The notes under the pieces are model-generated. The model was not told where the DNA came from and made no database searches. It saw only the letters and a list, made by a program, of their open reading frames with translations. DNA of 62,000 nucleotides from Branchiostoma floridae (lineage: Eukaryota; Chordata; Leptocardii; Amphioxiformes; Branchiostomatidae), in NCBI RefSeq assembly GCF_000003815.2, contig NC_049995.1, forward strand, positions 11,796,957 to 11,858,956, given 5' to 3'. Each line of letters opens with the position of its first letter. Within the stretch, counting starts at the first letter, position 1. A program made the position numbers and the translations under genes. This document shows, piece after piece, positions 1 through 10,704 of this stretch.

Positions 1-1
1 T

Positions 2-604
2 AGCGGGTACCATATCCTGATTGGCCAAGAGATCACCCAGTACTGACGCTGACCGAACCTGAGCGGAATTGTTACCTGCATAAGAGCTGATACCTGTACT
101 CATAATGCTAGATGCTAGAGTAGCACCAAGTCCATCAGTCCGTGTAGGCAGGAGGGCTGGTGGCTGCAATCCGAATACAGAGTTTGTTGAGTATATGGGA
201 ATCGTGCTCGACGTAGTGGCTGTTATTGTTGACGTGACTTGTTGTAGTAGTCCTTGATTCGCCGCACTTGTAACGCTGGGTGAGCCTGCTGGTAGCACAC
301 CTAGCAGGCCAGTGCTGCTCACTGTTGTTGTTACAGTTGTGCTGACTGCTGATGTGTGAGGGACATTGTCCGCGTCCAGCTTATCTGCTAATCTAGTTGT
401 TATCTTCTGTAGGTCATTCAACTGTTGCTGAAGCGACTTCAATGACAGTTTTTGTGGAGGGAGTCTAGCTGGTGCAGGGGGGGCAGTCCCACTGTCGGTC
501 GTTGCTCTTGTATTAGGTCTCCTCCCATTGTTGTTTCCTGGGTGAGGGTTGTCTGTCACTCCCTGGTTCCCTTTCTTCTTTTTAGATCTTTCAGATGGTG
601 GCAT
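2..604 (-). CDS. Unidentified Ser/Thr-rich ORF, open at window edge
   Basis: On the minus strand an ATG at 604-602 opens a frame that stays free of stops for about 201 codons to the window edge. The start is MPPSERSKKKKGNQG, a basic N-terminus followed by a Pro-rich stretch. Next comes a short heptad-like segment (SLKSLQQQLNDLQKITTRL) that could form a coiled coil, then a long Ser/Thr/Ala-rich low-complexity region. I do not recognise the family. The ORF lies downstream, on the same strand, of the SGNH ORF and of a promoter-like direct repeat, so it may be a structural ORF of a retroelement or a host gene exon. Composition resembles neither the LRR-Ig nor the NAT16-like genes. Low certainty on function, moderate on being coding because 600 bp is open in otherwise AT-rich DNA. 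Confidence 0.45.
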   Translation of the reverse strand, partial: MPPSERSKKKKGNQGVTDNPHPGNNNGRRPNTRATTDSGTAPPAPARLPPQKLSLKSLQQQLNDLQKITTRLADKLDADNVPHTSAVSTTVTTTVSSTGLLGVLPAGSPSVTSAANQGLLQQVTSTITATTSSTIPIYSTNSVFGLQPPALLPTRTDGLGATLASSIMSTGISSYAGNNSAQVRSASVLGDLLANQDMVPA

Positions 605-1100
605 CGCTAATACTCCGAGCAGAATAATAATTGATCATTAAAAGAAATGCAAAATATATAGAAATTTCCTTGGACCAAGAGGCCATATAACCAGTGTATC
701 TCTACAAAAATATGCGCTCACGATACTATATATCAATAAATTCAATATAAATACTATAATCACATTAATAATAGTATAAATATTTCAGCTTAAGGTATAA
801 ATTGTTGAAACAATGATCCAGCTTAGATGTTAATAATACAAACATAACTTTACTCACTGGAATCCTTAGGCAGCTTACCATCAAGGATCCTTTCTGCCTT
901 AGTGGCGGACTCTCACAACTCAATTATGACAAATCAAGGTAAGCACAGAACTACCAAAAAGGAAGTATGTCAACCTTCCTCCATGCACTGCAACACCCTA
1001 GATCCCTAACACTCAACAAGTCCACCCACCTTTGGGTCATGCTTCCTCTTAGGGAATTAAAATAATGAGAAAGACTGTGCGACAAAGTCACAACACCAAA

Positions 1101-1350
1101 ATTAACCTGTGTTAACCCTCCTAGCAGGTCTAACAGGTAAAAATGTATACATAGACCCATAGTCACATCACCAGCATTAACCTGTGTTAACCCTCCTAGC
1201 GGGTCTAACAGGGAAAATATGTAGACATAATCTCATCACCAAAATTAACCTGCGTTAACCCTACTAGCGGGTCCAACAGGCAAACTATGTAGACATAATC
1301 ACATCATAAAAAATAACCTGTGTTAACCCTCCTAGCAGGTCTAACAGGTA
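1101..1350 (+). repeat. Four-copy minisatellite, unit about 70 bp
   Basis: Copies begin at about 1101, 1176, 1244 and 1312, spaced 75, 68 and 68 bp. Each contains the core ATTAACCTGTGTTAACC followed by CTCCTAGCRGGTCTAACAGG. The core holds a small inverted repeat (TTAAC, four bases, GTTAA). Spacing between cores is less conserved than the cores themselves. Nothing coding is seen here. The rest of 605-1734 is AT-rich and holds only repeated splice-donor-like boxes (see findings). Confidence 0.8.
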
Positions 1351-1734
1351 AATATGTAAGATAATGGTCTGTAGATCATACTGTCTCACAGCCAAGAATG
1401 TCAAATATCTCTCAAGCAAAATAATAATATTATAACTGTGTCAAATAATCACAGCCACCCTCCTATCAAATCATCCATGCCCAATATATCAGATAATAGT
1501 CTGTGAATCGCACCGAAATACAGCTAACAAGTCACACCATTGCACAAACTGGATCTAATGAACCTGATAAATACAGGGCAGCTTACCACTGTATTCTAAA
1601 TTATCACGTGCACAAGAAAAATTAATAAATTCAATCCACCGCTTCCCCCTTTCCACAGGGCGTATCTAAAATACAGGGCAACTTACCACTGTAGTCCAAG
1701 CGACACCAGATGCCAGCCAGGGAAGGGTGGGAGG

Positions 1735-2046
1735 GCACAAAAGACACAAATACCAGTAATCTTCCTGACCAAACTGGTGTCCAAACTTCTCGATCTTAGG
1801 GGCGCTGTGAACTGGCTGAATTTTCGTATGCCAACCACATGGTTTTTCAGTGCGTTGATTGGCTAGAACGGAAACTTCTGCGAATGCTGATTGGCTGTTC
1901 TAAGTAAACATTCAGTTTAGTGATTGACCCCTGTATCCCAAATCAGGAAACCCCTTGGGCCCTTACAAATTATATAAAGCCATACCAAATCCTACCAGGC
2001 CGTAACAAAACAAAATGACCGTCACGTCCGGCCTAAATTTTTATTT
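1735..2046 (-). repeat. 312-bp direct repeat, promoter-like (copy b)
   Basis: This is nearly identical to 3361-3672 and in the same orientation. Read on the minus strand it carries TATATAA followed by two AGCCAATCA (CCAAT-box) motifs. It ends about 1.1 kb before the ORF at 604. The pair could be long terminal or split direct repeats of a retroelement, or a duplicated promoter. No TG...CA ends or flanking target duplication were seen. The stretch 2047-2573 downstream of it is AT-rich and I see no gene in it. Confidence 0.7.
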
Positions 2047-2573
2047 TCGTTTCACGAAAATGTATTTATGCCTACCTTATCGGCCATTAAACATCAACAT
2101 AAGACCCATAATCACTCCACGCTATCTTTTGGTGCGAGTACTAGAACTTTAATTGACTGGCATGAAAAATAAAACATGACAAATACATACTATGTTCAGA
2201 TTCGAAATGAAAAAATCATTGCTCAAATTGTTACACCTGGCATATACCATCTTTTCACTCATTTTGTTTCTTAAAATATTTTTAACATACTAGAAATATC
2301 CTAATCTACAATTTTTCACAATTTTTTCTACCCGCCAAGGGAGCGTTAGCGACAAAAAACCCCCCAAATCGAGCCAATAGGCGAATAAAAAAGGCCAGTA
2401 AGGTAGGCATGACACAAGGTAGGCATAAACAAATTATCTACAAGGGATGCAATCCAGTTCAAACATCACCTAAAAGGGGTTTGGGTGTAATACCAAACAG
2501 ACATAACAATATATCTACAAAGATACATCAATCCCTACAGGGTAACTTACCACAGTAGGGATCAAACGTTAAT

Positions 2574-3191
2574 CTAAGATATTTTAGGGAGATGGGCAGT
2601 GATTGCACCCCGAACGCTCCTGTAATATAAACAATGGCCGTGATCTGAAAGGTGAAGTCCGTCGGGAGCAAAATACTGGGGACAGTGTCTGTCTGCCAGT
2701 TTTGCATGCCTCCACAAGTAGAGATCTTTAACCTCGCATGCCTCTTTCCTTAGATCAGTCAGATACTTGACCAGTCCTTCATTGTAATGTATATATGGAG
2801 GATCGAAGACCCTAGCCAACGGTTCCCCCAGAATGACAATACGTGCTCCCGTACGTACCTTGACCAGTGAAGCCACGTTTAAGACTCTCAAGGCAGTTAC
2901 CTCGGACGAATAAGAAGAAGAATAACAATTCAGTATGTCATTACAGCCCAGCTCCAAGTAAACCAAATCTGAGTCTGGCAGGCAACCGCTCTGTGCCAAA
3001 CCGCCGATTCTATCCACATTACCACCCGACACCCACTTCCAAGACACCTCGCAATCTTTTAACCATAAATCTTGACTGAAAGCTCGTCCTGCTGCGGTAT
3101 ACCTTCTCTCGTGTACAAACCGCTCTAGTCTTCGGATGAAGGAGTGTCCTAGAATAAGGACTTTCGTTGTTGCGCTTGTACCTTCAGCCAT
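2574..3191 (-). CDS. SGNH/GDSL-type hydrolase, probably retroelement-associated
   Basis: A 205-residue protein starting MAEGTSATTKVLILGHSF. The family hydrolyses esters; the blocks are visible in order. The nucleophile Ser is in GHSFIRR (about residue 17), the block II Gly in SGGNVDRI, the block III Asn in ELGCNDI, and the Asp/His pair in DGLHLSDHG near the C-terminus. Length fits a minimal single-domain SGNH protein. The frame is open upstream of this ATG to about 3314, but that part starts with a GTGAGT splice-donor-like string, so I chose the internal ATG. A donor-like GTGGTAAGT follows just after the stop. The gene sits about 170 bp downstream of a promoter-like direct repeat. SGNH ORFs of this kind are known in some non-LTR and tyrosine-recombinase retroelements (family knowledge), so a transposon origin is my preferred reading. 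A host gene is the alternative. Confidence 0.72.
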   Translation of the reverse strand: MAEGTSATTKVLILGHSFIRRLERFVHERRYTAAGRAFSQDLWLKDCEVSWKWVSGGNVDRIGGLAQSGCLPDSDLVYLELGCNDILNCYSSSYSSEVTALRVLNVASLVKVRTGARIVILGEPLARVFDPPYIHYNEGLVKYLTDLRKEACEVKDLYLWRHAKLADRHCPQYFAPDGLHLSDHGHCLYYRSVRGAITAHLPKIS

Positions 3192-3360
3192 GATAGAATT
3201 AGAAAAAACACCGACTCCAAAGATTTTCACAACAGCAAAAGATAGCAGAGCAGAAAAATCCAATCTACAGGGCAGCACACCACAGATAGAAAGTACAAAT
3301 AGAAGAAAACTCACCGCAATACTAGGGCTGTTCTGAGAGTCACCACACTAAAAAGACAGT

Positions 3361-3672
3361 GCACAAAAGACACAAATACCAGTAATCTTCCTGACCAAAC
3401 TGGTGTCCAAACTTCTCGATCTTAGGGGCGCTGTGAACTGGCTGAATTTTCGTATGCCAACCACATGGTTTTTCAGTGCGTTGATTGGCTAGAACGGAAA
3501 CTTCTGCGAATGCTGATTGGCTGTTCTAAATAAACATTCAGTTTAGTGATTGACCCCTGTATCCCAAATCAGGAAACCCCTTGGGCCCTTACAAATTATA
3601 TAAAGCCATACCAAATCCTACCAGGCCGTAACAAAACAAAATGACCGTCACGTCCGGCCTAAATTTTTATTT
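3361..3672 (-). repeat. 312-bp direct repeat, promoter-like (copy a)
   Basis: Same sequence and orientation as 1735-2046, with a TATATAA string and two CCAAT boxes on the minus strand. It lies immediately upstream of the SGNH ORF. The two copies differ at only a few positions by eye, so the duplication is young. Confidence 0.7.
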
Positions 3673-3769
3673 CTATTTTCAACAATTAAGTGGTTAACCG
3701 GTACTCCTGTATTGAATCAGCCACTAAAATTGCAGTCCTCAAATATTTCTAAGATTCGCAAAATGATGA

Positions 3770-4054
3770 AGTCGTAATTTAGTAGACAGTCCTTCTTGCG
3801 CCTGTGGCTCCCGATGTGAAAGCGTTGTCCACTATTTATCGTACTGCCCTAACTACAACCAACTTAGAATATCCCTTCTCTGCAATCTTCAGGACCTTGT
3901 AAGCTCAACCCTTGATTTGAAAACTTTGTCTGATCCAGCCCTTACTCATCTTTTACTCAGGGGTTCACCCTCTTTATCAAATGAAACAAATGGAAACATT
4001 ATATATCTTAGCCAGTCATATATCCCTGAGACCAAACGTTTCCAAATTGATTAA
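3770..4054 (+). pseudogene. LINE reverse transcriptase C-terminal fragment
   Basis: The frame open from 3770 to TAA at 4052-4054 reads RNLVDSPSCACGSRCESVV, then HYLSYCPNY. This is the C-terminal Cys/His knuckle (CxCG...C...H...C) typical of non-LTR retrotransposon polyproteins. A TGA stop precedes it, so only the 3' end survives. The following AT-rich tail ends at AATAAAAAAATG near 4230 and is probably the element's 3' UTR. It is a 5'-truncated LINE insertion; subfamily not determined. Confidence 0.7.
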
Positions 4055-4639
4055 ACATTGTCCTTTAAAATCTTGTATGTATTTATGTATACTTGTTGGA
4101 TTACCTCACCCCATACTTTACTTTATTCTATTATACTTTGTATTGTCCTTTGTCTATTTTATTTCAAATGTCCCAATGGTGATGATGATATTAGCTCTTG
4201 TTCTTTTATATGTTTACCAATAAAAAAATGAAGTCGCATCACCATGGTTCATGATGACACGTGATGCTTTTTCGCTGTCGTTTGGTTCCCTAGGAGATCG
4301 TTATTATAAGAAATACTAGTGAGGAACACAGGTGCATCAATCATTCATAATATATACAGTACAAATGAAAAGCATGTAGATTGCATTGTACACCTCTTTA
4401 TTTTGATATCAATGGTACACCTCTTCATTTTGATATCAATGGTAAGTAACAAGCTATCAAAGGGGGGCCATGGGCTCTTAAAAGGAACTTCTACACAATT
4501 TGAGCTAATTGCTGAAAAGAAAGGAAAGAAAATTGAAGGGCTTGGCTGGGTGATGATGGTTTCAATCTGAAATATTTTGAAAATAGCACAATTTGAAATT
4601 ACCGTCCATCGACTAGATATGCCTGCATAAGTTTAGCAA

Positions 4640-6250
4640 CACAACGGATATAGGTTTCCCCGCGGATAAAGGTGAACTAGCGTTACTCGAATTTCTTGTA
4701 TATTGTTTGTAGAATACACTTCGATCGTTTGTAAGTCCCTTAGAATTGTTACAAATACTTGTTTCCAAAGCTTTACCTTGTGCCAACTCTTGTTGTACAG
4801 TAAAGTGTATCTATTTGTACATGTAAATAATGTTATCAATTATGTCAGAAACAATTGACTTGTTGAATATATGTTATTTTTAATATGCTTTGTAAGTCAT
4901 GTATGAAATATCTGTTGTCAAAACGTTTATCTCATGACAACTCTTGCATGGTAAAGTTTTATCTATTTCTATATATTATCTAATTATAGATATTATTAAT
5001 TGCGTCAGAAAGGATTGACTTTTTGGATGTACTTTATTTTCTAAGTACACTGTATGTATAGTAGAATACACTTTGTACGCCATTTAAAGTTTTCACAAAA
5101 TACAATGTACACGTTGTCAAAACTTGAATTTAGTATCAACACGTGAACAGTAAAGTTCAACACCAATAGTGTCAGAAATAGGGGTGGGTACCAGCCGGAC
5201 CTAATTGTGCAAACTTCTAAATGGGTGACACTCAAAACAATGGGCAGATTTTCTACAATGGAATCTATTTGGCGAAGTATCTGACTCCCGCTGGCGTTTC
5301 AAAATCCTACCTTCATACAAAGTCTGTAAGTTTGACTGAAGAACATTATTAAAAATAACTAAAAAAAAAGTATGAACTCTTACTCTTACTAGCTACTTCG
5401 CTGTTATTTTTCTTAACCAGCAAGCGCCAAAATGTGTAAACCCCTGCGGATATAATCTGGTCATTTTGTAGTTGGACGAAAATTTGGTCCACTGATTTTT
5501 TTTCAGGTACTAGTGTACCTCTAGTTAGAAACGATTAGTTGGATGTATCTTACTTTCTTTTGCATTTGTTCAAGTAATATACACTTTGTAAGTCATTTAG
5601 ACTTCGAGTGCATTTTCTTTGCAAGTTGATTACTTGTTGTCAACACTTGTTGTACCCTGTGCCAACTTTTGAATGATAAATTTCATTCATTCATTTATTA
5701 TCAATTGTGTCAGATAGAAATTTACTTGTTTGATGCATCTTACTTTCTTGCACATTGTATTATTGTATGTAGAATACATGTAACTGTTAACTTTGTAAGT
5801 CATTTAGGATTTCCATGAAATACTTGTTGTCATGACTTGTACTTGTGCCAAGTCTCGCATGGTGAGAGAATGTATCTACATATATACTGTAAATGCATTT
5901 AAGTTCGCGAGGATTTGACGGTAGCGGGAAAAGGATTGTTCGGTGTAGCACCAGGCACTGTAGTCTCTTACTGCCATGGAAAAATGCTCGCGGTGGATTT
6001 AAGTTCGCGGTGAATTTGCAACGTAAAAACCTCGAACATAAAACCACCGCAAAAATTTCTGCATTTACAGTATTGGTATTATCAATTACGATAGAAAAGA
6101 ATACAGCTTTGAGTTTCTTTTATCTGCTTCTTCATCTGTGTAAAATACTCAAGTTTTGTCAGGCACACAGAGTTTATACAAACTTGTTGTCAAAACTTGC
6201 ACATTGCGTTGTCAACTCTTGCTTATTTATGCTTATCCATAGATATAATC
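4640..6250 (+). repeat. Diverged tandem repeat, unit roughly 170-250 bp
   Basis: A set of boxes recurs in fixed order: a TTTGTAAGTCATTTAG-like box, TACTTGTTGTCAAAAC, TTGTGCCAACTCTTG, GTAAAGT(T)TATCTA, then ATCAAT(T)GTGTCAGAAA. Recurrences are visible near 4700, 4880, 5070, 5590, 5790 and 6150. Copies are strongly diverged and unevenly spaced. A separate MITE (5885-6072) interrupts the series. No coding potential beyond chance frames. The following stretch 6251-6852 shows no gene or clear repeat. Confidence 0.6.
5885..6072. mobile_element. MITE with TACTGTAAATGCATTTAAG ends (copy 1)
   Basis: 188 bp with near-perfect terminal inverted repeats: TACTGTAAATGCATTTAAG on the left and its approximate complement ending CTGCATTTACAGTA on the right. 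The interior is built of repeated TTCGCGG and GGTGGATTTAAG words. A 212-bp relative is at 41686-41897. A TA-type target is possible because both ends abut TA. Non-autonomous: no transposase. Confidence 0.8.
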
Positions 6251-6852
6251 GATTATGACATAAGCCAATAAATCATTCACGGACTTCACTACCACAGCTT
6301 TACAACGACTCTATCATTATCTTTATGACTTAACATCCTGTAGCACGTTACTTTATTGAATGAAATCGCGAAAATCATTCACAAATTCACCCAGTCGAGT
6401 ATGTTCCAGTCTATGAGTATTTTGTGAATGGCCAAACAACTAGGCCTATTCCAACAGTTGCCCACTTAGATTAGTGCTTACATTGACCTCCGACCTTGCA
6501 CTTCGGATATGGATCGCTTGATGTCACTGCTGCATGGTCTGTCTTTGCCCTCAGGGCGCTCAGGCAATCATATACTAGTACAAAGTATTCTATCAACGCG
6601 CTGTTGTAGTTGGTTGCATGTTGATAGACTTCATAACAACACCGTCATCACCTTCAAGTCAATTATTCTTGTATTTCAAACGAAATTATGAAATCGGTCA
6701 AAAATGCGCCAGTCTAGAATGTTCGACATCCCCAATAGTTTGTTATTTTTCATTGCGTCGTAAATATTGTCATGTAATCAATTCTGGTGTAAAAATTATC
6801 TGTCAATGAGTGCTGCGTCACCCTATAGAATTAAAAATCCAGCGACATAGAG

Positions 6853-7015
6853 NNNNNNNNNNNNNNNNNNNNNNNNNNNNNNNNNNNNNNNNNNNNNNNN
6901 NNNNNNNNNNNNNNNNNNNNNNNNNNNNNNNNNNNNNNNNNNNNNNNNNNNNNNNNNNNNNNNNNNNNNNNNNNNNNNNNNNNNNNNNNNNNNNNNNNNN
7001 NNNNNNNNNNNNNNN
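6853..7015. other. Sequence gap (163 N)
   Basis: A run of N. Nothing can be said about its content; the flanks do not match each other obviously. Confidence 0.99.
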
Positions 7016-7134
7016 TCGGTAGCAAAATACACTCCTAGGCCGGCTTCAGTCCTCTGGCAGCTTTTGATACTGTCTTATGCTACCGTAGGATCTGCTTGGA
7101 GATTAGTATGGTTGTGCTGAGCAACACAATACAC

Positions 7135-7521
7135 CTTTCTCACGCGGCGGCCATGATAGATCGAAGAAGAGGTCAATGAGGCAAACAGACAAAACTTATT
7201 TCTAAAATCAGGTCCCATTTAGTTTTCCCCCAAACCACACAAATTTTCATGATATAAGATAGAATAATAAATATTACAAGAAGTGTTATGCACCGAAAAA
7301 TGTAGCAATTTAAAGTAGTGTAGACTGACCCCATAGTCCATTAAGAGATGCAAAATAAAAACATAATAATGCAAATTTTTAACGAATTTGCAGCCATTCA
7401 CTTATTGGTCGATTTCCTAATTGGCAGGCTACCATTGGTCGAACTGCTAATTATGATGGACAGCCTTTTGTTTGCCACATTGAACTCGTTTTAGATCTAT
7501 CATGGCCGCCGCGTGAGAAAG
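7135..7521. mobile_element. MITE with 28-bp perfect terminal inverted repeats
   Basis: The left end CTTTCTCACGCGGCGGCCAT (7135 on) is exactly mirrored at 7494-7521 for 28 bp. The interior is AT-rich without a transposase. The target duplication is not clear. The stretch 7522-8510 that follows is mostly AT-rich. It holds ATTC-rich simple repeats near 7670-7770 and two diverged copies of AGGCCTGTT..CAG.CTATCAG near 8330-8420. No gene is seen there. Confidence 0.75.
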
Positions 7522-8511
7522 ATGTATAAAGACCACACAGTTGTGCCCTCCAGCGATATATCTGTAACGAGCAACAATAGTACATTTTACATGCACTTTA
7601 CATATAGATCGACAGAGGACGCTGCTAAATGGTCTGAAAAAATATTGATACAAAATAAGGCAAGGGTGTTCTTCCTATTTCATTCATTTGTTCGTTCGTT
7701 CATTTAATGAACCAATCATTCTTCCCTTGATTCGTTTGTTCGCTCATTCATTAATTGATACATTCAAATACAAAAAAAAATAGACACTTAGGTTTCCACT
7801 AAGTACAATTTATTACATTCCGTGAACAAGGCTGACGGGGTCGGCTAAAAATTTGGTGTTGGTTACGTAAAGTTTAGTTTTTCCACAATGTCATTTACCA
7901 AGTTGAACACTTCATACTACAATTTATTACATACTTCTAATCTTTCGAAATTGGATGTATTTACATTTGCTTTTCTACAATAATTAGATTCAGTATAGCA
8001 TACAATTTACACGAAACGACCATACAATACAATACATAGAGAAAATGAGACAAGTTTTTACAGATGTATACATTACTTTAAACATGTTATTTGTAATTTT
8101 GACCCCAGATCACTATGGGATTAGCGAGTTCCGGTTAAAATCCGAAGAATTGATTTTTTATTAATGTGTAATGATATGAAATACACAGATTTTCATCACG
8201 CAATAAAGTCATACAACAATGACAATACAATATACGATAATGTTGATGTGAACAAAATTATATGATATCCATGTAATTATTAATGTTCGAGTCTATGTTG
8301 TTCCCGGTTATCAGTAGTCCTGTTGAAAGGCCGCGTGGCCAGGCCTGTTACAGGCTATCAGTATAAATTGTCCCACGGTCAGGCCTGTTCCAGTCTATCA
8401 GCTCCGTTCCAGATTTCCAGTTCCTTTTGAACAGCTGCACGTTCTGGGCCATGACAAGCTACAAGAACATGTAGCTTCTGGATATGCCCGGCAGCCAGGC
8501 CGGCCAGGCCC

Positions 8512-10452
8512 GCCACTTGCCTTTTCATTCTCTTAACTCTGCTGACCACCACTGTTGGGAAGACCTATACCGGCCGTAACTTGACGCAGGTCCCGATAGA
8601 CGCCATTACACCAGACGTCTATTCTGTCAAGCTGTCAGACAACAAAATATCTCACCTCGATTCCTTTAACTCAACTCCGTACATACGCTATCTGTTTATC
8701 GACAACAATCGGGTAAACAACTTATTCCCGCAAACCTTCCAACGTCTGGATGAGCTTCGTATTCTAGATCTGGACAGAAACTACATCGTTTTCCTTCGTG
8801 ACTTCATCTTTTCCGACCTCGCCGAGCTTTTGGATCTGTTCCTCTCCAACAACCTGATTTCTGCTGTATCGGAACGCGCGTTCCACGGTCTGGCAAGTCT
8901 GGAGTTCCTGGAACTTTCCGGGAATCGACTTTCTTCGGTCCCCATGCAGGCAATCAAGCTGATTCCGAGTAAACAACTCTCGTTAGTGTCACTCATGGTC
9001 AATAACATCAGTCAAGTACCCCCAGATCTAAAGTTACCACACCCGTCCGCCTCTTATCTATTACAAGGGAACCCATTGCGCTGTCCTGATACACAGGTCA
9101 GCCACGATGACAAGTTTAACATTAATAATATGAACAAATGGCCACAAACAACGCCTTACAGTATCAACACTGAACATAACCGCACTTTTGTCGAAAAGAT
9201 TTTCCTCCTAGAACGACGGCACAAAAACGTTGGTGTTGTTCCCACCACCTTGTACGTACCTGAGCACACTTCGTTTGATCTACCTCCGTTGGGGAACCCC
9301 CAGCGTATTGATTCATTCTTCTGGAACACCCCGACAGGACGCCACTTGATCAAACCTGCCACCAAAGCGTTCGCGGTTGAAGACTTCACCGCGGAAGACT
9401 CCGGCATGTACACGGGTGAAGTCTCTGGTGTAGGCTGGGAATCAGGAAGAAAGTTTTATTCTGATCTGCTGATGTGCCTCCTCCACAAACCAAAGGAGAC
9501 ATTGGAACAAAACACCACAATGTCCCTATCCGATGACTTCTTACCACAGAACTGGAACACAACCAACAATTCAACTTGTTTACGTTCTACCAATCAATCC
9601 TGTTGTAGCTACTGGCTAGTTTTCAAGCCTTCTTTTCATCAGAAATTCTGTGTTGATAGAAACACTAACTCACAAGAAAAACATGTCGTCTTGGTCATGG
9701 TTTTAAATCTGTTCGGTCTTGTTAGTCTTATGGTTATCTCTCTTTCCGCGTTATCTTATTGGAGAAATCGACGAGCGAGACAAGACCACATTAGCACCAC
9801 CATTACAACATTGAACTTTGGAGTGCAAGCCATGGCCATCTGTATTCCCCATTCCAACCTGCTAATGGTGACAGATCACTCAAGACAAGGGGAATCGAAC
9901 CAAAACGCCTTCCCTCTTAAACGTTTGAGGCCGACACAAGCCCATTGGTCGACGATGACAATGGGAGCCACACAATATAGTTTCCATTGTGTGGCAGAGG
10001 CGCGCCAGGCGGACACGGACGGTACCACAGAGGCCCAGGTTCATCACTATGACAACGATGACGCGTCAGATGCAGACGAGGAGGAACAATATCACCAATA
10101 CGCTTCTGCAGCGCCGGCCCCTCTACCGGTCTACGAGGATACTGCATCCAAAGTGCTAGTAGAAGAAGAATCTGACCAGCCTGCTTTTCACGTAGGCAGT
10201 ACCGAAACTGGTGGGGAAGAAATACCTTACGGAGTAGCCGCAGCAAATTCACTGTACCAACGGGACCGTAGTGGTCTCACAAGTGTCCATGAATGCCACG
10301 CCTCTGCAAATTACTGTGCGATAGAAGAAAACCGTATAGAAGAAAGTTTTCCTGCCGTAGTTGAGGCATCCGAACTTTATCACCAAGATACGACTGAAAA
10401 CCGAAGAGCACTCACAGGTGAGCATGCATGCAGCGCCTCTGCAAACTACTAG
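8512..10452 (+). CDS. LRR-Ig transmembrane receptor, copy 1 (5'-truncated)
   Basis: Homologous to copy 3 (53656-55623). Expected at the cell surface, binding ligands outside and signalling through a tyrosine-rich tail (inference from family architecture). Homology begins at 8512 with ATCLFILLTLLTTTVG, the signal peptide without its MES start. Upstream in frame there is no ATG before a TGA near 8454, and two residues after GKT are deleted. Domains follow: about six LRRs, an Ig-like segment with AEDSGMY but no Cys after the Tyr, a membrane helix (VLVMVLNLFGLVSLMVISLS) and an acidic tail with HYDNDDASDADEEEQYHQY. A TAG at 10450-10452 ends it. The frame continues open to 10704 and encodes a second tail module. 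The gene is truncated exactly at the palindrome edge, so it may be a pseudogene or use an unseen first exon. Confidence 0.75.
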   Translation, partial: ATCLFILLTLLTTTVGKTYTGRNLTQVPIDAITPDVYSVKLSDNKISHLDSFNSTPYIRYLFIDNNRVNNLFPQTFQRLDELRILDLDRNYIVFLRDFIFSDLAELLDLFLSNNLISAVSERAFHGLASLEFLELSGNRLSSVPMQAIKLIPSKQLSLVSLMVNNISQVPPDLKLPHPSASYLLQGNPLRCPDTQVSHDDKFNINNMNKWPQTTPYSINTEHNRTFVEKIFLLERRHKNVGVVPTTLYVPEHTSFDLPPLGNPQRIDSFFWNTPTGRHLIKPATKAFAVEDFTAEDSGMYTGEVSGVGWESGRKFYSDLLMCLLHKPKETLEQNTTMSLSDDFLPQNWNTTNNSTCLRSTNQSCCSYWLVFKPSFHQKFCVDRNTNSQEKHVVLVMVLNLFGLVSLMVISLSALSYWRNRRARQDHISTTITTLNFGVQAMAICIPHSNLLMVTDHSRQGESNQNAFPLKRLRPTQAHWSTMTMGATQYSFHCVAEARQADTDGTTEAQVHHYDNDDASDADEEEQYHQYASAAPAPLPVYEDTASKVLVEEESDQPAFHVGSTETGGEEIPYGVAAANSLYQRDRSGLTSVHECHASANYCAIEENRIEESFPAVVEASELYHQDTTENRRALTGEHACSASANY

Positions 10453-10704
10453 TACTGTGCCGTAGAAGGGAACAGGGTGGAAGAAAGGTTTCATGTTGTA
10501 GCAGAGGCAAACGTACTTTATCACCAAGATGCGGCTGCAACTTGTAGTACTCTTACAAGAGAGCACGCAGCTAGAAACACTGCATATGGCAGTGCGGCAG
10601 ATTTGGACCAAACAGAAACAGACATGACTGATCATGACTTGTGTGTCCAGCAAACCGACGACACTGCCATCATCATACGTGATGTCACAACTACGTCAAA
10701 TTAG
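10453..10704 (+). pseudogene. In-frame tail-module extension after TAG of LRR-Ig copy 1
   Basis: Directly after the TAG the same frame reads YCAVEGNRVEERFHVVAEAN, then a module ending in VTTTSN and a stop at 10702-10704. It corresponds to the tail module that is continuous in copies 2 and 4. In copy 3 the equivalent stretch has a 4-base CTAG insertion (near 53628), so it is frameshifted there. It is either a readthrough extension or a decaying remnant. Confidence 0.65.

Noticed and set aside
5787-6258. ORFs on both strands over the MITE at 5885-6072
   Set aside because: They derive from the inverted-repeat MITE and its flanks.
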